Shown here one piece after another: positions 9,239 through 18,029 of a DNA stretch of 64,000 bases. The notes beneath the pieces were generated by a model. That model had not been told where the DNA came from, did not search any database, and worked only from the letters and a program-made list of their open reading frames with translations. Position numbers and translations under genes: made by a program. The stretch lies in contig NZ_MVBC01000015.1 of the NCBI RefSeq assembly GCF_002007105.1, positions 1-64,000 on the forward strand, read 5' to 3'. Every line of letters begins with the position of its first letter. Position 1 is the first letter of the stretch. This DNA comes from Hymenobacter sp. CRA2. GTDB taxonomy: Bacteria; Bacteroidota; Bacteroidia; Cytophagales; Hymenobacteraceae.

Positions 9239-10270
9239 TTAGATTTCCTGCTGACCGGCGGCGTCCAGCTCGCGGAGCAGTTGCCGCAGGTCTTCCGGCT
9301 CCTGCACGGCTTTCTGCACCAAATCCAGGTATTCGGCTTCGGCGCGCAGCTCGCGTTTGATCATGCGCAGCTCGGCTTCCTGCTTTTTGCCGGTGCCCAT
9401 AAAGGCGTTTTTGTCGCCGTACTTGAGTTGTTGCACGCGCAGCTTCAACTCGTTTTGCTGCTGTTGCAGGGCGCGGGTGTAGCGCAGCAGCAACTCATCC
9501 GATTCCGTGTCGGCCTCGAGGGCGGTGTGCTCGGCCAGCAACTGCAGCAGGGCGTACAGGTCGTCGGCTTCGTAGGCGCGGGTGATGCGCTGCATGCGCT
9601 CGGTTTTCTGCCGGGCCAGCTCCGGGTCACGCTCCAGGTCGGGGTGGTTGGCGCGGGCCAGTTGGCGGTACACAGCCTTGGTACCTGCCTGCAGGCGCTG
9701 CTGATCGGCCGCCAGCGCGCGGGCGGCGGCTTCCTGGTCGCGCTCAGCCTTGCTTTTGCGCTTGCCCCGCTGGTGGGCGTGGTGCTCGTGATGATGCTGG
9801 TCGGGGTGAGGCTCCGCGCTGCGGGGCAGCATTGCTTCGTCGTCCTCGAACTTAGGCACCGGGCGCTTGGGCGCGTAGCGCAGCAGCAGCTCGTCTACTT
9901 CCTCGCCGAAGCGGTGCTGCAGGGTTTTGGCGTTGCGCCACAGCAGCTCCTCGATGCGCTGCTCCTCCAGGCGGCTGAAGTAGCCCGTCGTCAGGGCCGT
10001 TTCCAGCGGCTCGAACAGGGCGCGGCGTGTAGCCACCACGGCATCAGCGAGCGGGCCTACCTGCCGCCAGTACTTGTTTTTGGCCTCGCGCTGCTCCTTT
10101 TCCAGCTCCTGCACCTGCAGGCGCAGGCTTTCCACCTTCTCGATGGCCTCGCGGAAGGCCTGCTGCGCGGGCGTGCCAGCGTCCTGATCGGTCTCGCTAG
10201 GGCGGCTCAGGCCGCGCTGCGTAGCAGGCGTACGCGTGGAGTCGAAGTCTTCAAACTTGGGCAAAGGCAT
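9239..10270 (-). CDS. Coiled-coil protein with J-domain-like segment
   Basis: A 343-residue soluble protein rich in Glu, Gln, Leu and Arg. It has long coiled-coil stretches at about residues 40-80 and 270-335, and a His-rich basic linker (PHPDQHHHEHHAHQRGKRK) in the middle. Near residue 220 lies a J-domain-like sequence: VYRQLARANHPDLERDPE, with an HPD tripeptide followed by helix III-like MQRITRAYEADDLYALLQL. That suggests an interaction with DnaK, but helix I is not typical. The ATG at 10270 (MPLPKFEDF) is chosen over an upstream start. No operon partner; this is a known-looking but unnamed Hymenobacter-type protein. Confidence 0.7.
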   Translation of the reverse strand: MPLPKFEDFDSTRTPATQRGLSRPSETDQDAGTPAQQAFREAIEKVESLRLQVQELEKEQREAKNKYWRQVGPLADAVVATRRALFEPLETALTTGYFSRLEEQRIEELLWRNAKTLQHRFGEEVDELLLRYAPKRPVPKFEDDEAMLPRSAEPHPDQHHHEHHAHQRGKRKSKAERDQEAAARALAADQQRLQAGTKAVYRQLARANHPDLERDPELARQKTERMQRITRAYEADDLYALLQLLAEHTALEADTESDELLLRYTRALQQQQNELKLRVQQLKYGDKNAFMGTGKKQEAELRMIKRELRAEAEYLDLVQKAVQEPEDLRQLLRELDAAGQQEI

Positions 10271-10461
10271 AGGCAGATCTTGTCGCTGGGCAAAGGTCGG
10301 AAGTCGAGCCCGCACGACAAGGCACCAAAATCCACTGTTGCTTTACATAGAGTAAGCTAACCGTTTTTTATTAGCATAGTAATTTTTTCTATCTATTGTA
10401 CAAGTGGATAATTAAGGCTTACTTCCAAACCGTTTCTATCATCTTGTTTTTCCCAAACTGA

Positions 10462-12168
10462 ATGTCAAAAGATTTTACTCCTTCTGGCGCCCGCACTCCG
10501 CTATTGCGCTTGCTGCAACAAGCTTTTTGCCTGGCAAGCGCTGCCAATGAGCCCGATGCCCCTTCGGTAGACGAACTGGCCGAGCAGGCTTTGGCGCACA
10601 GCCGCCGCCGCTTCCTCACGCGGACGGCCCAGGCCGGACTGTTGCTGGGGGCCGGTTCGCTGCTCACGGCTTGCGCCGATGTGGCCGAAGACGTGGCGCC
10701 CCGCGCCTCGCTGGCCCCAGCCCAGGACGCCAAGGGCGGCTCGCAGCCTACTATTGTGATTGTGGGCGGCGGCATGGCGGGCCTGAACTGCGCTTACCAG
10801 CTGCAGAAAGACGGCTTGGTGGCGCAGGTGTACGAGGGCAGCAACCGCCTGGGCGGGCGCATCTTCACGGCCCGCAACCTCATGGGGCCTGGCATGACCA
10901 CCGAGCTTGGCGGCGAGTTCATCGACAGCGGCCACCGCGATATGCTCGCGCTGGCCAGTGAATTTGGTCTGCCGCTCTACGACGTGGAGGCGCCCAGCGA
11001 AACGGCCCTGATCAAGGACAGCTACTTCTTCCGCGGCCGCCAGTACAGCCTCGCCGAAATCATCGCGGCCTTTCAGCCCTGGGCCCGCCAGATAGGCGAT
11101 GACTGCCGCTCCCTACCCGGCACCATCACCTACGACAACCTGACGGCCGCCGCCGCTCACTTCGACCAGATGTCCATTGCCGATTACTTCGACTCGGTGC
11201 AGCTAACCGGCGTCATCCGCGACCTGCTTGATGTGGCCTACGTCACGGAGTTTGGCCGGGCCATCAGTGAGCAAACCGCCATCAACTTCCTCTGGATGTT
11301 TTCGGCCGATACGCGTAAGGGCCGTTTCGACATCTTTGGTATCAGCGACGAGCGGTACAAGATGCAGGGCGGCAACAGCCGCTTGATTGAGGCCTTAGCG
11401 CAGCGGCTGCCCGGGCAGTACACATTGAACCACAAGCTGGTAGCTGTGACCAAAGCGGCCGGCCGCTACCAGCTCACCTTCGAGCAGGCCGGCGGCGCCC
11501 GCATCAGCGTGGCCGCTGACTATGTGGTGCTAACCATTCCCTTCACCATTCTGCGCACCGTGGACCTGACGGGCTTGGCCCTGCCCACCTGGAAAACCAA
11601 CGCCATTCAGCAACTGGGCTACGGCAACAACGCCAAGCTGTTTCTGGGTTTCAACGGCCGCCCCTGGCGCGACCGAGGCTACACAGGCTACTTCTTCTCC
11701 GACCGCATTACGCAGGGCGGTTGGGACGGCAGCCAGCTGCAGCCTACCACGCAGGGCGCCTTTACAGTGTACCTCGGTGGCCAGCCCGCCGTCGATTTGG
11801 GCAGCGGTTCGCCCCAGTCGCGCGCGGGCGAGCACCTCACGGTGCTGGAAGCCGCATGGCCCGGCAGCAAAGCCAAGTTTAATGGTCAAGTGGAGCGTTT
11901 TCATTGGCCGACGCACCCCTTTACCCGCGCCGCCTACGCCTGCTACCGGGTGGGGCAGTACAGCACCATTGCCGGGGCCGAAATCAAGCCAGTGGACAAG
12001 CTGTTCTTCGCTGGTGAGCATTGTAGTGCCTGGTATCAAGGCTACATGAACGGGGCCGCCGAAACCGGGCGCATGGCCGCCGAGGGCGTTGCCGCGGCTA
12101 TCCGCACAGGCAACACCGCTACGGTGCTGCGGCAGCGTCTGCGCCAACGCGCCCAGCAATTGGCGTAA
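10462..12168 (+). CDS. Tat-exported FAD-dependent amine oxidase
   Basis: A 568-residue flavin monoamine oxidase-like enzyme. Residues 48-72 form a twin-arginine signal (SRRRFLTR followed by a hydrophobic stretch ending LLTACA, which could also serve as a lipobox). The Rossmann motif is IVIVGGGMAGLNCAY, followed by YEGSNRLGGRIFTA. The C-terminal FAD motif is KLFFAGEHCSAWYQGYMNGAAETG. An unusual 45-residue cytoplasmic leader precedes the Tat motif. Predicted reaction: oxidative deamination of an amine or amino acid, with hydrogen peroxide release, outside the cytoplasm. The upstream 150 bp is AT-rich and probably holds the promoter. A terminator at 12201 separates it from the convergent gene. 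Confidence 0.88.
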   Translation: MSKDFTPSGARTPLLRLLQQAFCLASAANEPDAPSVDELAEQALAHSRRRFLTRTAQAGLLLGAGSLLTACADVAEDVAPRASLAPAQDAKGGSQPTIVIVGGGMAGLNCAYQLQKDGLVAQVYEGSNRLGGRIFTARNLMGPGMTTELGGEFIDSGHRDMLALASEFGLPLYDVEAPSETALIKDSYFFRGRQYSLAEIIAAFQPWARQIGDDCRSLPGTITYDNLTAAAAHFDQMSIADYFDSVQLTGVIRDLLDVAYVTEFGRAISEQTAINFLWMFSADTRKGRFDIFGISDERYKMQGGNSRLIEALAQRLPGQYTLNHKLVAVTKAAGRYQLTFEQAGGARISVAADYVVLTIPFTILRTVDLTGLALPTWKTNAIQQLGYGNNAKLFLGFNGRPWRDRGYTGYFFSDRITQGGWDGSQLQPTTQGAFTVYLGGQPAVDLGSGSPQSRAGEHLTVLEAAWPGSKAKFNGQVERFHWPTHPFTRAAYACYRVGQYSTIAGAEIKPVDKLFFAGEHCSAWYQGYMNGAAETGRMAAEGVAAAIRTGNTATVLRQRLRQRAQQLA

Positions 12169-12200
12169 GCCGACCTGCACTTAGCCCGTTCTGGTACCCG

Positions 12201-12233
12201 CCGCCCGGCGTATCTTCTTGATGCGCCGGGCGG
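12201..12233. terminator. Hairpin terminator between convergent genes
   Basis: CCGCCCGGCG (12201-12210) pairs with CGCCGGGCGG (12224-12233), extended inward by TATC/GATG to a 14-bp stem. It is followed by TTTGATTG on the + strand, which serves the amine oxidase gene. Confidence 0.8.
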
Positions 12234-12247
12234 TTTGATTGTAGAGG

Positions 12248-13153
12248 TTAATTTTCGTACAGTTCGTAAGCCACGGCAAAGGTCTGGCAGTGGGCATCCA
12301 CGATGTCGCGCAGGCGCTCGGAATAGCCCCCGCCCATGCTCACGGCCAGCGGCAGCCCCCGCTCGTGGCAGAGGCCGAGCACCAGCTCGTCGCGCTGCCG
12401 GCAGCCGGCGGGTGTCAGGGCCAGCTTGCCCAGCTTGTCGGTGGCCAGCACATCCACCCCGGCCTGAAAGAAGACGAAATCGGGCTGCACCTGCTCGATC
12501 AGGCCCGGCAGCACCTCCTGCAGCTGCGCCAGGTACGCAGCATCGTCCATGCCCAGCGGCAGGGCCACGTCCAGGTCCGACTGCTCCTTGCGCAGCGGGT
12601 AGTTGGCCCCGGCGTGCATGCTGAAGGTGAACACCCGCGGCTCGTCGCGGAAAATGCTGGCCGTGCCGTCGCCTTGGTGCACGTCGAGGTCGACCACCAA
12701 CACCTGCCGCGCCAGGCCGTGGTGCAGCAGGCGGGCGGCGGCAATGGCAATGTCGTTCAGCACGCAAAAGCCCTCGCCACGGTCGGCAAAGGCGTGGTGG
12801 GTGCCCCCGGCCAGACTCATACCGATGCCGTCGCGCAGCGCCCGCAGGGCCGACTGCACCGTGCCCGCCGCCGACGATAAGGAGCGGTGCACCAGCTCCG
12901 GGCTTTGCGGCAACCCCAGGCGGCGCACTTCGGCAGGGGAGAGGCGCAGCTCCTTTACCTTGTACCAGTATTCGGCCGTGTGCACGCGCAGAATGTCCTC
13001 TTCGGCGCAAAAGCCCGGGTCGTAAATATCCGCGGGCTGCGCAATGCCCTGCCACAGCAACTGCTCGCGGATGAGCTCGTACTTGGCAATGGGGAAGCGG
13101 TGGCCGTCGGGCAGCGTGATGGAGTACCGGTCGGAGGAGGCGAGGCAGGGCAT
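12248..13153 (-). CDS. Histone deacetylase family protein
   Basis: A 301-residue arginase/deacetylase-fold enzyme of the AcuC/HDAC superfamily. Zinc-site and catalytic motifs are present in order: GGTHHAFADRGEGFCVLND (tandem His), VDLDVHQGDGTA (Asp and His ligands), FFQAGVDVL (Asp) and the late MGGGYS. The predicted reaction is hydrolysis of an acetylated lysine, acetylpolyamine or similar amide in the cytoplasm. I chose the ATG at 13153 (MPCLASSDRYS); an ATG at 13189 would add 12 residues. No adjacent acetyltransferase gives a substrate hint. Confidence 0.88.
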   Translation of the reverse strand: MPCLASSDRYSITLPDGHRFPIAKYELIREQLLWQGIAQPADIYDPGFCAEEDILRVHTAEYWYKVKELRLSPAEVRRLGLPQSPELVHRSLSSAAGTVQSALRALRDGIGMSLAGGTHHAFADRGEGFCVLNDIAIAAARLLHHGLARQVLVVDLDVHQGDGTASIFRDEPRVFTFSMHAGANYPLRKEQSDLDVALPLGMDDAAYLAQLQEVLPGLIEQVQPDFVFFQAGVDVLATDKLGKLALTPAGCRQRDELVLGLCHERGLPLAVSMGGGYSERLRDIVDAHCQTFAVAYELYEN

Positions 13154-13384
13154 ACGGGCGTGACGCGGGGCCGGAAGCGAAAAGCGCATCGGGCGCCCAA
13201 CGGGCAACAATACGCGCCGAGGGGAGTTCCGGCTGCGCGTTTGTGCGGCCACCGGTGTGGAGTAGCGGCGGATTTCGGGACGTGAGCTTGGCTCTATGCT
13301 GCGCGATGTGCGCACGAGACGGGTGTGCTAGCTGCTGCTCACGTACGGTCGAAAAGGTGACGCCCTGCCCACGTCGAGCAAGGG

Positions 13385-13834
13385 CTAACGCAGGTTCTCT
13401 GCAAACTCGATTACGTTGCCGTGCAAATCTGCGACAAACCCGCAACGCTTGCCAATGGCCGGCACGTTGAAAGGCTCCCGAATGACTTTCACGTCCCGCT
13501 CGCGCAGCGCCGCCAGCGTGTGGTCCAGGTTGTCAACCTCCAGGCAGAGGTGTTGGAAGCCAGTCGTAACCGGCACGGCAGAGGCTGGCGCGGGCTTTGC
13601 CGCGCCGTCGCTTAGCACCTCTAGCCAGAAAGTATCGTCGTTGGCCGGAGCGAGGAACGCTAGCCGCAAATCACCTACCGTCCATTGCTGAAGTACCCTG
13701 AAGCCCAGCTTTTCTGAGTACCATTGAATGGTGCCTTCGTAATCCGGCGTGCGCAGCCCGACGTGGGCGGCTCGCATGTTGCCATTGATGCCTTGCGGGT
13801 CTCTCGCGGGCATCTCAATAGAGGTGGTTTGCAT
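13385..13834 (-). CDS. VOC family (glyoxalase/bleomycin-resistance-like) protein
   Basis: A 149-residue protein with two beta-alpha-beta-beta-beta modules. It contains AHVGLRTPDYEGTIQWYSEKLGF in the first half, GFQHLCLEVDNLDHTLAALRE in the second and the terminal DLHGNVIEFAE with the usual Glu ligand. The His in AHVGL and QHLCL and the C-terminal Glu provide the metal-site pattern. Members are lyases, isomerases or dioxygenases; the exact reaction cannot be assigned. The ATG at 13834 is chosen; the longer frame only adds a poorly coding leader. It lies on the minus strand, upstream of the deacetylase gene. Confidence 0.8.
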   Translation of the reverse strand: MQTTSIEMPARDPQGINGNMRAAHVGLRTPDYEGTIQWYSEKLGFRVLQQWTVGDLRLAFLAPANDDTFWLEVLSDGAAKPAPASAVPVTTGFQHLCLEVDNLDHTLAALRERDVKVIREPFNVPAIGKRCGFVADLHGNVIEFAENLR

Positions 13835-14206
13835 TAGGTATGTGGCTTTATAAAGGCCCGGAGGGCGGTAGAGCACAAAGGTCTGCGGCGGCTCTGCTGG
13901 AAGGATGGTGAATATTTCAGTTTTGGGCGTCCAGCCACAATCTGATGCTCAGGCCAGACGCGGTTGCTAGCACCGCGGGATGGGTAGGCCCCGGGTACGC
14001 TGCGATTATCACGTGCTGGGGCGTCTCGGCAAGGAGAGGTTGAGCTGCGTCTGAAAAGGCCGGAATGCTATCTGATTTGCGGGTTTGAATAGCTCATTGA
14101 TAATTAAGAGCCAATCTAAATACAGTCTGCTATTACGTTTATTGACCCCGGTAATTCGCATTAAGCAGTAAGTGAGAAAATATTTTAAAACTTTTTTATC
14201 GAAATA
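13835..14206. other. Gap without a confident gene
   Basis: The stretch grades from GC-rich to strongly AT-rich toward 14200. A minus-strand frame (14009-14404) crosses the AT-rich part and a terminator hairpin, so I do not accept it as a gene. Confidence 0.5.
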
Positions 14207-14238
14207 TTGCGTCGTAAAAAATAACCTTTCTACCTTTG
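14207..14238 (+). promoter_or_regulatory. Bacteroidota-type promoter
   Basis: TTG at 14207-14209 and TACCTTTG at 14231-14238 are separated by 21 bases, matching the TTG-N17-23-TAnnTTTG consensus of the primary sigma factor in this phylum. The predicted transcript would run to the terminator at 14402-14437, about 190 nt. Confidence 0.6.
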
Positions 14239-14285
14239 ACCCGTTCAAAGCACAAAACCTAAACGAACTAACGACTTCACTCGTC

Positions 14286-14375
14286 ATGCGCCGGCACTTT
14301 AACCAATACCCCGTCACCCTTAGCTCGCTGGAGGATAAGATCCAGCCGGGGTTCGGCGCGCACGCAACGAAGTGA
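14286..14375 (+). CDS. Candidate 29-residue small protein
   Basis: An ATG at 14286 opens a 29-codon frame (beginning MRRHFNQYPVTLSSLEDKIQ) lying between the promoter at 14207 and a strong terminator at 14402. Nothing else in the transcript codes. The peptide is basic and has no membrane segment. Alternatively the transcript is a non-coding small RNA of about 190 nt. The boundaries are better supported than the coding function. Confidence 0.3.
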   Translation: MRRHFNQYPVTLSSLEDKIQPGFGAHATK

Positions 14376-14401
14376 AGTTTCACCGATAGAAGCTCACCTT
14401 G

Positions 14402-14437
14402 CAAAACGCCCGAACCCCACCCGGTTCGGGCGTTTTG
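14402..14437 (+). terminator. Strong Rho-independent terminator
   Basis: CAAAACGCCCGAACC and GGTTCGGGCGTTTTG form a perfect 15-bp stem with a 6-base loop, followed by TTTTTC. No annotated large gene ends just upstream, so it probably terminates the short transcript from 14207. Confidence 0.8.
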
Positions 14438-14472
14438 TTTTTCATCTGCTTTCTAATCTGTTTACTACCCCG

Positions 14473-14595
14473 ATGTCGAACGACCAACCCCAGCCCCGCC
14501 TCGTTGCCCGCTTATCGGTGCCTGCGCCGCTGTGGCACGGCGACATCATACCGGCCAACCGCAGTATCAGCAGCGCGCGAAAACGCGGCTGGTAA
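14473..14595 (+). CDS. Candidate 40-residue small protein
   Basis: An ATG at 14473 opens a 40-codon frame (MSNDQPQPRLVARLSVPAPL at the start) with strongly GC-rich third positions, like real genes here, and a TAA stop. It has no recognised domain. It lies in the otherwise gene-free 14438-14891 gap, whose remainder (14596-14891) is AT-rich and probably holds the promoter of the PcfJ gene. Low confidence because of the length. Confidence 0.3.
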   Translation: MSNDQPQPRLVARLSVPAPLWHGDIIPANRSISSARKRGW

Positions 14596-14891
14596 CGGCG
14601 CAAGCCCCGGCCCGATGGCTTTTCCTCGGGCTTGATTTACGGTAATTAATTCCTGGTTTAGCGACGGTAAAAATGTCGCCTGGGAAAATATTGCCCGAAT
14701 TATTTCAGCAAATAATAGCTGCGCAACGGCAATTAATTCCACAGGAATTGCCGGATGAAATGGTACACCCTTTTGCCAAACACCACCATGTACGAAAGCT
14801 TCAGACTTCTGCTTCACCCGGCCGCCCCAGCGGCGCCTTCTTCGTCTGATTCATCAATCGGTAACCGCCCCCGCGAGGGGAATTATGACCG

Positions 14892-16193
14892 ATGGCAAAC
14901 CGCCTCAAACCCCTACCGCACGCCGTCTGGCAAGCCGAGCAAGCCCGCATAGTACTGGCCGCGGCCCGGCGCTTCGACTGGCGCCGCATGACACCCAAAG
15001 AGCAGGTCAGTCACCTGTTCAGCGTACAAGGACCGCTGCCCGTCGTCGATGCTCATTTCGGCGAAAACTCGGCCCTGACGCAGTTCTACCGCCACTGCGC
15101 CCACGAAAAAACCTGGGAACAGCGCAGCCGCTGCGCCATCCTGTTGAAGGGCCTGGCCGCCAAGCGCAGCACCCTGCTGTGGCGCCCCGAGCTGGCGGCA
15201 ACTCTGGCAGTCATGGCCGACTTCATGCGCCACCGCTGCCGCGAGCTGGCCGACTGGCAACCCCGCTCCCGGAATCCCTTCCGACAGCTGGAAAGCCTGG
15301 TGCGCCACCTCTTCGACCAGTACGGCGACGTGCCGGCCTGGATTATCAACTCCTGGACCGCCGGCCGCCTGCACGACGGTTTAACTATCGCCGACCTCAC
15401 GGTGCACCTGGGCCGCGGCGGGGCCTTGCGCACCTTTCACCGCCTGCCGGTGAAGCTCACCCGCAAGGTGGAGCACCACCTGCGCCAGGCGCCGGCGGGC
15501 TATACCTTCCTGCAGGCCCTGCGCTACGCCCAGCTCGCCGCCCGCGAGCAGCTGGACTGGCTCGGACCGGTGCTCGACTCCCGCCTGGGCCGCCGCCTGG
15601 AGCGCGACGACGAGTTCTGGCTGCGGGTGGTGGACTTCTTCGCCGCTGCGCCTATGGTCGAGCCGTACCAGCTCGGCCCTGTGTGCGACTGGATTCACCA
15701 GAAGCGCGCGGTGGGTATGGGTGACGAGCCGGCCCAGCCGGGCTTTTCACTGAGGGGGCGCTCCATGGCCAGCGTGCTGGCGCAAACGGCCAAGTGGCAC
15801 CGCCAACTGGCCAAGGATGCCCACCGCCAGCCCGACCAGGAGCCGGCATACAGCACCACGTGGGCGCCCATGCCGGTAGCCGATTTTGCTGGCGGTGGCA
15901 AGTGCAAGGTGCGCATTACCCAGCTGCTTAGCTACTGGGACCTGATTGACGAGGGACGCGCTTTGCGGCACTGCGTGGCCTCGTACCTCGGCGCCTGCCA
16001 GCGCGGCCGCAGCGGCATCTTTTCACTTACGCTCGACGGCAGCCGGGCCCTCACCCTGGAGGTGCAGGCCAACCGCACCGTGGTGCAAGCCCGGGGCCTG
16101 CTCAACCGGCGCCTCAACGAAGAGGAGCTAGGCTGGGTGCAGCGCTGGGCCACCGACAACCGCCTGGTGATTCCCAAGCACCTGTTTGGGTAA
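14892..16193 (+). CDS. PcfJ domain-containing protein
   Basis: A 433-residue cytoplasmic protein, rich in Arg, His and Trp. The C-terminal 110 residues carry the PcfJ-like signature: ITQLLSYWDLIDEGRALRHC followed by VASYLGACQRGRSGIFSL and an RALTLEVQANRTVVQARG strand. The His-Cys-V-x-SY motif is the family hallmark. The N-terminal 300 residues are helical (LWRPELAATLAVMADFM) and not otherwise recognised. PcfJ was named from enterococcal conjugative plasmids, but stand-alone chromosomal versions are common in Bacteroidota and their function is unknown. Same strand as, and 288 bp upstream of, the Ro60 gene, so a role in the same RNA system is an inference from position. Confidence 0.75.
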   Translation: MANRLKPLPHAVWQAEQARIVLAAARRFDWRRMTPKEQVSHLFSVQGPLPVVDAHFGENSALTQFYRHCAHEKTWEQRSRCAILLKGLAAKRSTLLWRPELAATLAVMADFMRHRCRELADWQPRSRNPFRQLESLVRHLFDQYGDVPAWIINSWTAGRLHDGLTIADLTVHLGRGGALRTFHRLPVKLTRKVEHHLRQAPAGYTFLQALRYAQLAAREQLDWLGPVLDSRLGRRLERDDEFWLRVVDFFAAAPMVEPYQLGPVCDWIHQKRAVGMGDEPAQPGFSLRGRSMASVLAQTAKWHRQLAKDAHRQPDQEPAYSTTWAPMPVADFAGGGKCKVRITQLLSYWDLIDEGRALRHCVASYLGACQRGRSGIFSLTLDGSRALTLEVQANRTVVQARGLLNRRLNEEELGWVQRWATDNRLVIPKHLFG

Positions 16194-16323
16194 GCCGCCA
16201 ATCCTGTTCCAACGGGCGTAGCCGGGCACTTCGTGCAACGTTGCCGGATGGTAGTAAGGGAAGACTACCGATCCAGCGGAGTGCTGCGGCTGCGCCCGCC
16301 CGGAGGACAAGCCGCCTGCCTCA

Positions 16324-16429
16324 CTGTCATCCTGAGGCGCAAGCGGAAGGACCTTGTCACGCTTGACCGACCAGCGTCAAGTGCATGCCAGACAACGAGA
16401 AAGGCCCTTCGATCCGCTCAAGACGACAG
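16324..16429. repeat. Inverted-repeat intergenic element
   Basis: CTGTCATCCTGAGGCGCAAG at the left end is matched imperfectly in reverse complement by GATCCGCTCAAGACGACAG at the right, with an inner CTTGAC/GTCAAG stem. It belongs to the same type of dispersed palindrome as those at 9023 and 22203. It fills most of the gap between the PcfJ and Ro60 genes. Confidence 0.65.
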
Positions 16430-16481
16430 GCAACCACAGAGTATCAATCCCCTTTCACCACCTCTCTATCTCACCACTTTT

Positions 16482-18011
16482 ATGCGTTTCAACTTCGGAT
16501 TCCGCAAAAACAAGCCGGCCGACGTGGTGAACCACGCGGGGGCCGCCGCTTACTCGCTCACCCCGCAGCTGGAGCTGTACGCCGCCGTGGCTACGGCCGC
16601 GCTCAGCGACCAGTTCTACGAAAAAGCTGATACCCGCCTGCTGCGCCTGCGCGAGTTGGTGGCCAAAAACGAACCGCGCTTCGTGGCGCAGCTGGCCGTG
16701 TACGCCCGCGAAAAAATGTACCTGCGCACGGTGCCGCTGGTGCTAGCCGTGGAGCTGGCCCAGGTGCACCGCGGCGACAACCTCGTGAGCCGCTTGGTGG
16801 CCCGCGTGGTGCAGCGCGCCGACGAAATTACCGAGCTGTTGGCCTTCTACGCCGTGGCCAACCAGCGCCAGGGGCAGAAAACGCTGAACCGCCTCTCCAA
16901 GCAGCTGCAGAAGGGCCTAGCCCTGGCCTTCAACCGCTTCGACGGCTACCAGCTGGCCAAGTACGACCGCGCCGGCCAGGTGCGCCTGCGCGACGCCTTG
17001 TTCCTGGTGCACCCGCAGGCCAAAAGCCCGGAGCAGCAGGCCTTGTTCGACCAGCTGGTGCGCGGCGAGCTGCCGACGCCCTACACCTGGGAAACCGAGT
17101 TGTCGGCCCTGGGGCATCAGAAATTCGCCACGGAAGCGGCGCGGCAGACGGCCGTGCGGGCAAAGTGGGAGGAGCTGATCGGTAGCGGCAAGCTGGGCTA
17201 CATGGCCCTCTTGCGCAACCTGCGCAACATCCTCGAAGCCGAAGTATCGGCTGGGGCCATGGCGCAGGTGGTGGCAGCCCTCACCGACGAGCGGGCGGTG
17301 GCGCGCAGCAAGCAACTGCCGTTCCGCTTCCTGGCGGCCTACCGCGAGCTGCTGCAGGTGCGCTCCGGCCACGTGGCGCGCTTGCTCTTGGCGCTGGAAA
17401 CGGCCATTATGCACTCGGCGCAGAACCTGCGCGGCTTCGCGGCCGAGACCCGCGTGGTGGTGGCCTGCGACGTGTCGGGCTCCATGCAGCAACCCATTTC
17501 GCCGCGCAGCAAAGTGCTGCTCTACGACGTGGGCCTGGTACTGGGCATGCTCCTGCAGCGCCGCTGCCAGAACGTAGTCACTGGCATGTTCGGCGACCGG
17601 TGGAAGCGCATCGCAGTGCCGCAAGACCAGGTGCTGAGCAACGTGCAGGAGTTCTACCGCCGCGAAGGCGAGGTGGGCTACAGCACCAACGGCTACCTGG
17701 TGGTGCAGGACCTGATCCGTCACAACGAGCGGGTAGACAAAGTGATGATTTTCACTGACTGCCAGCTCTGGGACAGCACCGGCCACGGCACCTCCCTGGC
17801 CGACGTGTGGCGCCAGTACCGCCGCACCGTGGCGCCCACGGCCCAGCTCTACCTCTTCGACCTGGCCGGCCACGGCAACGCGCCGCTGGACGTGCGCCGC
17901 GAAGACGGGGTAGCCCTCATCGCCGGCTGGTCCGACAAAGTCTTCGACGTGCTGCAGGCGCTGGAAAACGGCGGCTCGGCCCTGGACGAGATGGAGCGGA
18001 TTGAATTGTAA
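16482..18011 (+). CDS. rsr: Ro60/TROVE domain protein (Rsr)
   Basis: A 509-residue orthologue of the Ro60 autoantigen. Residues 10-315 form the helical-repeat TROVE ring (ELYAAVATAALSDQFYEKAD, then PRFVAQLAVYAREKMYLRTV). Residues 325-500 form a von Willebrand A domain with a complete MIDAS: DVSGSM (Asp330), Thr402 in YSTNGY and Asp426 in IFTDCQ. Bacterial Ro60 binds Y RNAs on its outer surface, admits structured or misfolded RNA through the ring, and in Deinococcus is tethered by a Y RNA to polynucleotide phosphorylase. The ATG at 16482 is chosen because the longer frame begins inside the upstream repeat. A Y-RNA-like array lies 1.4 kb downstream and RtcB ligases follow, as in the Salmonella rsr-yrl-rtcBA locus. 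Confidence 0.93.
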   Translation: MRFNFGFRKNKPADVVNHAGAAAYSLTPQLELYAAVATAALSDQFYEKADTRLLRLRELVAKNEPRFVAQLAVYAREKMYLRTVPLVLAVELAQVHRGDNLVSRLVARVVQRADEITELLAFYAVANQRQGQKTLNRLSKQLQKGLALAFNRFDGYQLAKYDRAGQVRLRDALFLVHPQAKSPEQQALFDQLVRGELPTPYTWETELSALGHQKFATEAARQTAVRAKWEELIGSGKLGYMALLRNLRNILEAEVSAGAMAQVVAALTDERAVARSKQLPFRFLAAYRELLQVRSGHVARLLLALETAIMHSAQNLRGFAAETRVVVACDVSGSMQQPISPRSKVLLYDVGLVLGMLLQRRCQNVVTGMFGDRWKRIAVPQDQVLSNVQEFYRREGEVGYSTNGYLVVQDLIRHNERVDKVMIFTDCQLWDSTGHGTSLADVWRQYRRTVAPTAQLYLFDLAGHGNAPLDVRREDGVALIAGWSDKVFDVLQALENGGSALDEMERIEL

Positions 18012-18029
18012 GTGCAGCCGAAGCAGGCC

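Noticed and set aside
14009-14404. 131-codon frame on the minus strand
   Set aside because: It starts inside a terminator hairpin, crosses a promoter on the other strand and lacks coding bias.
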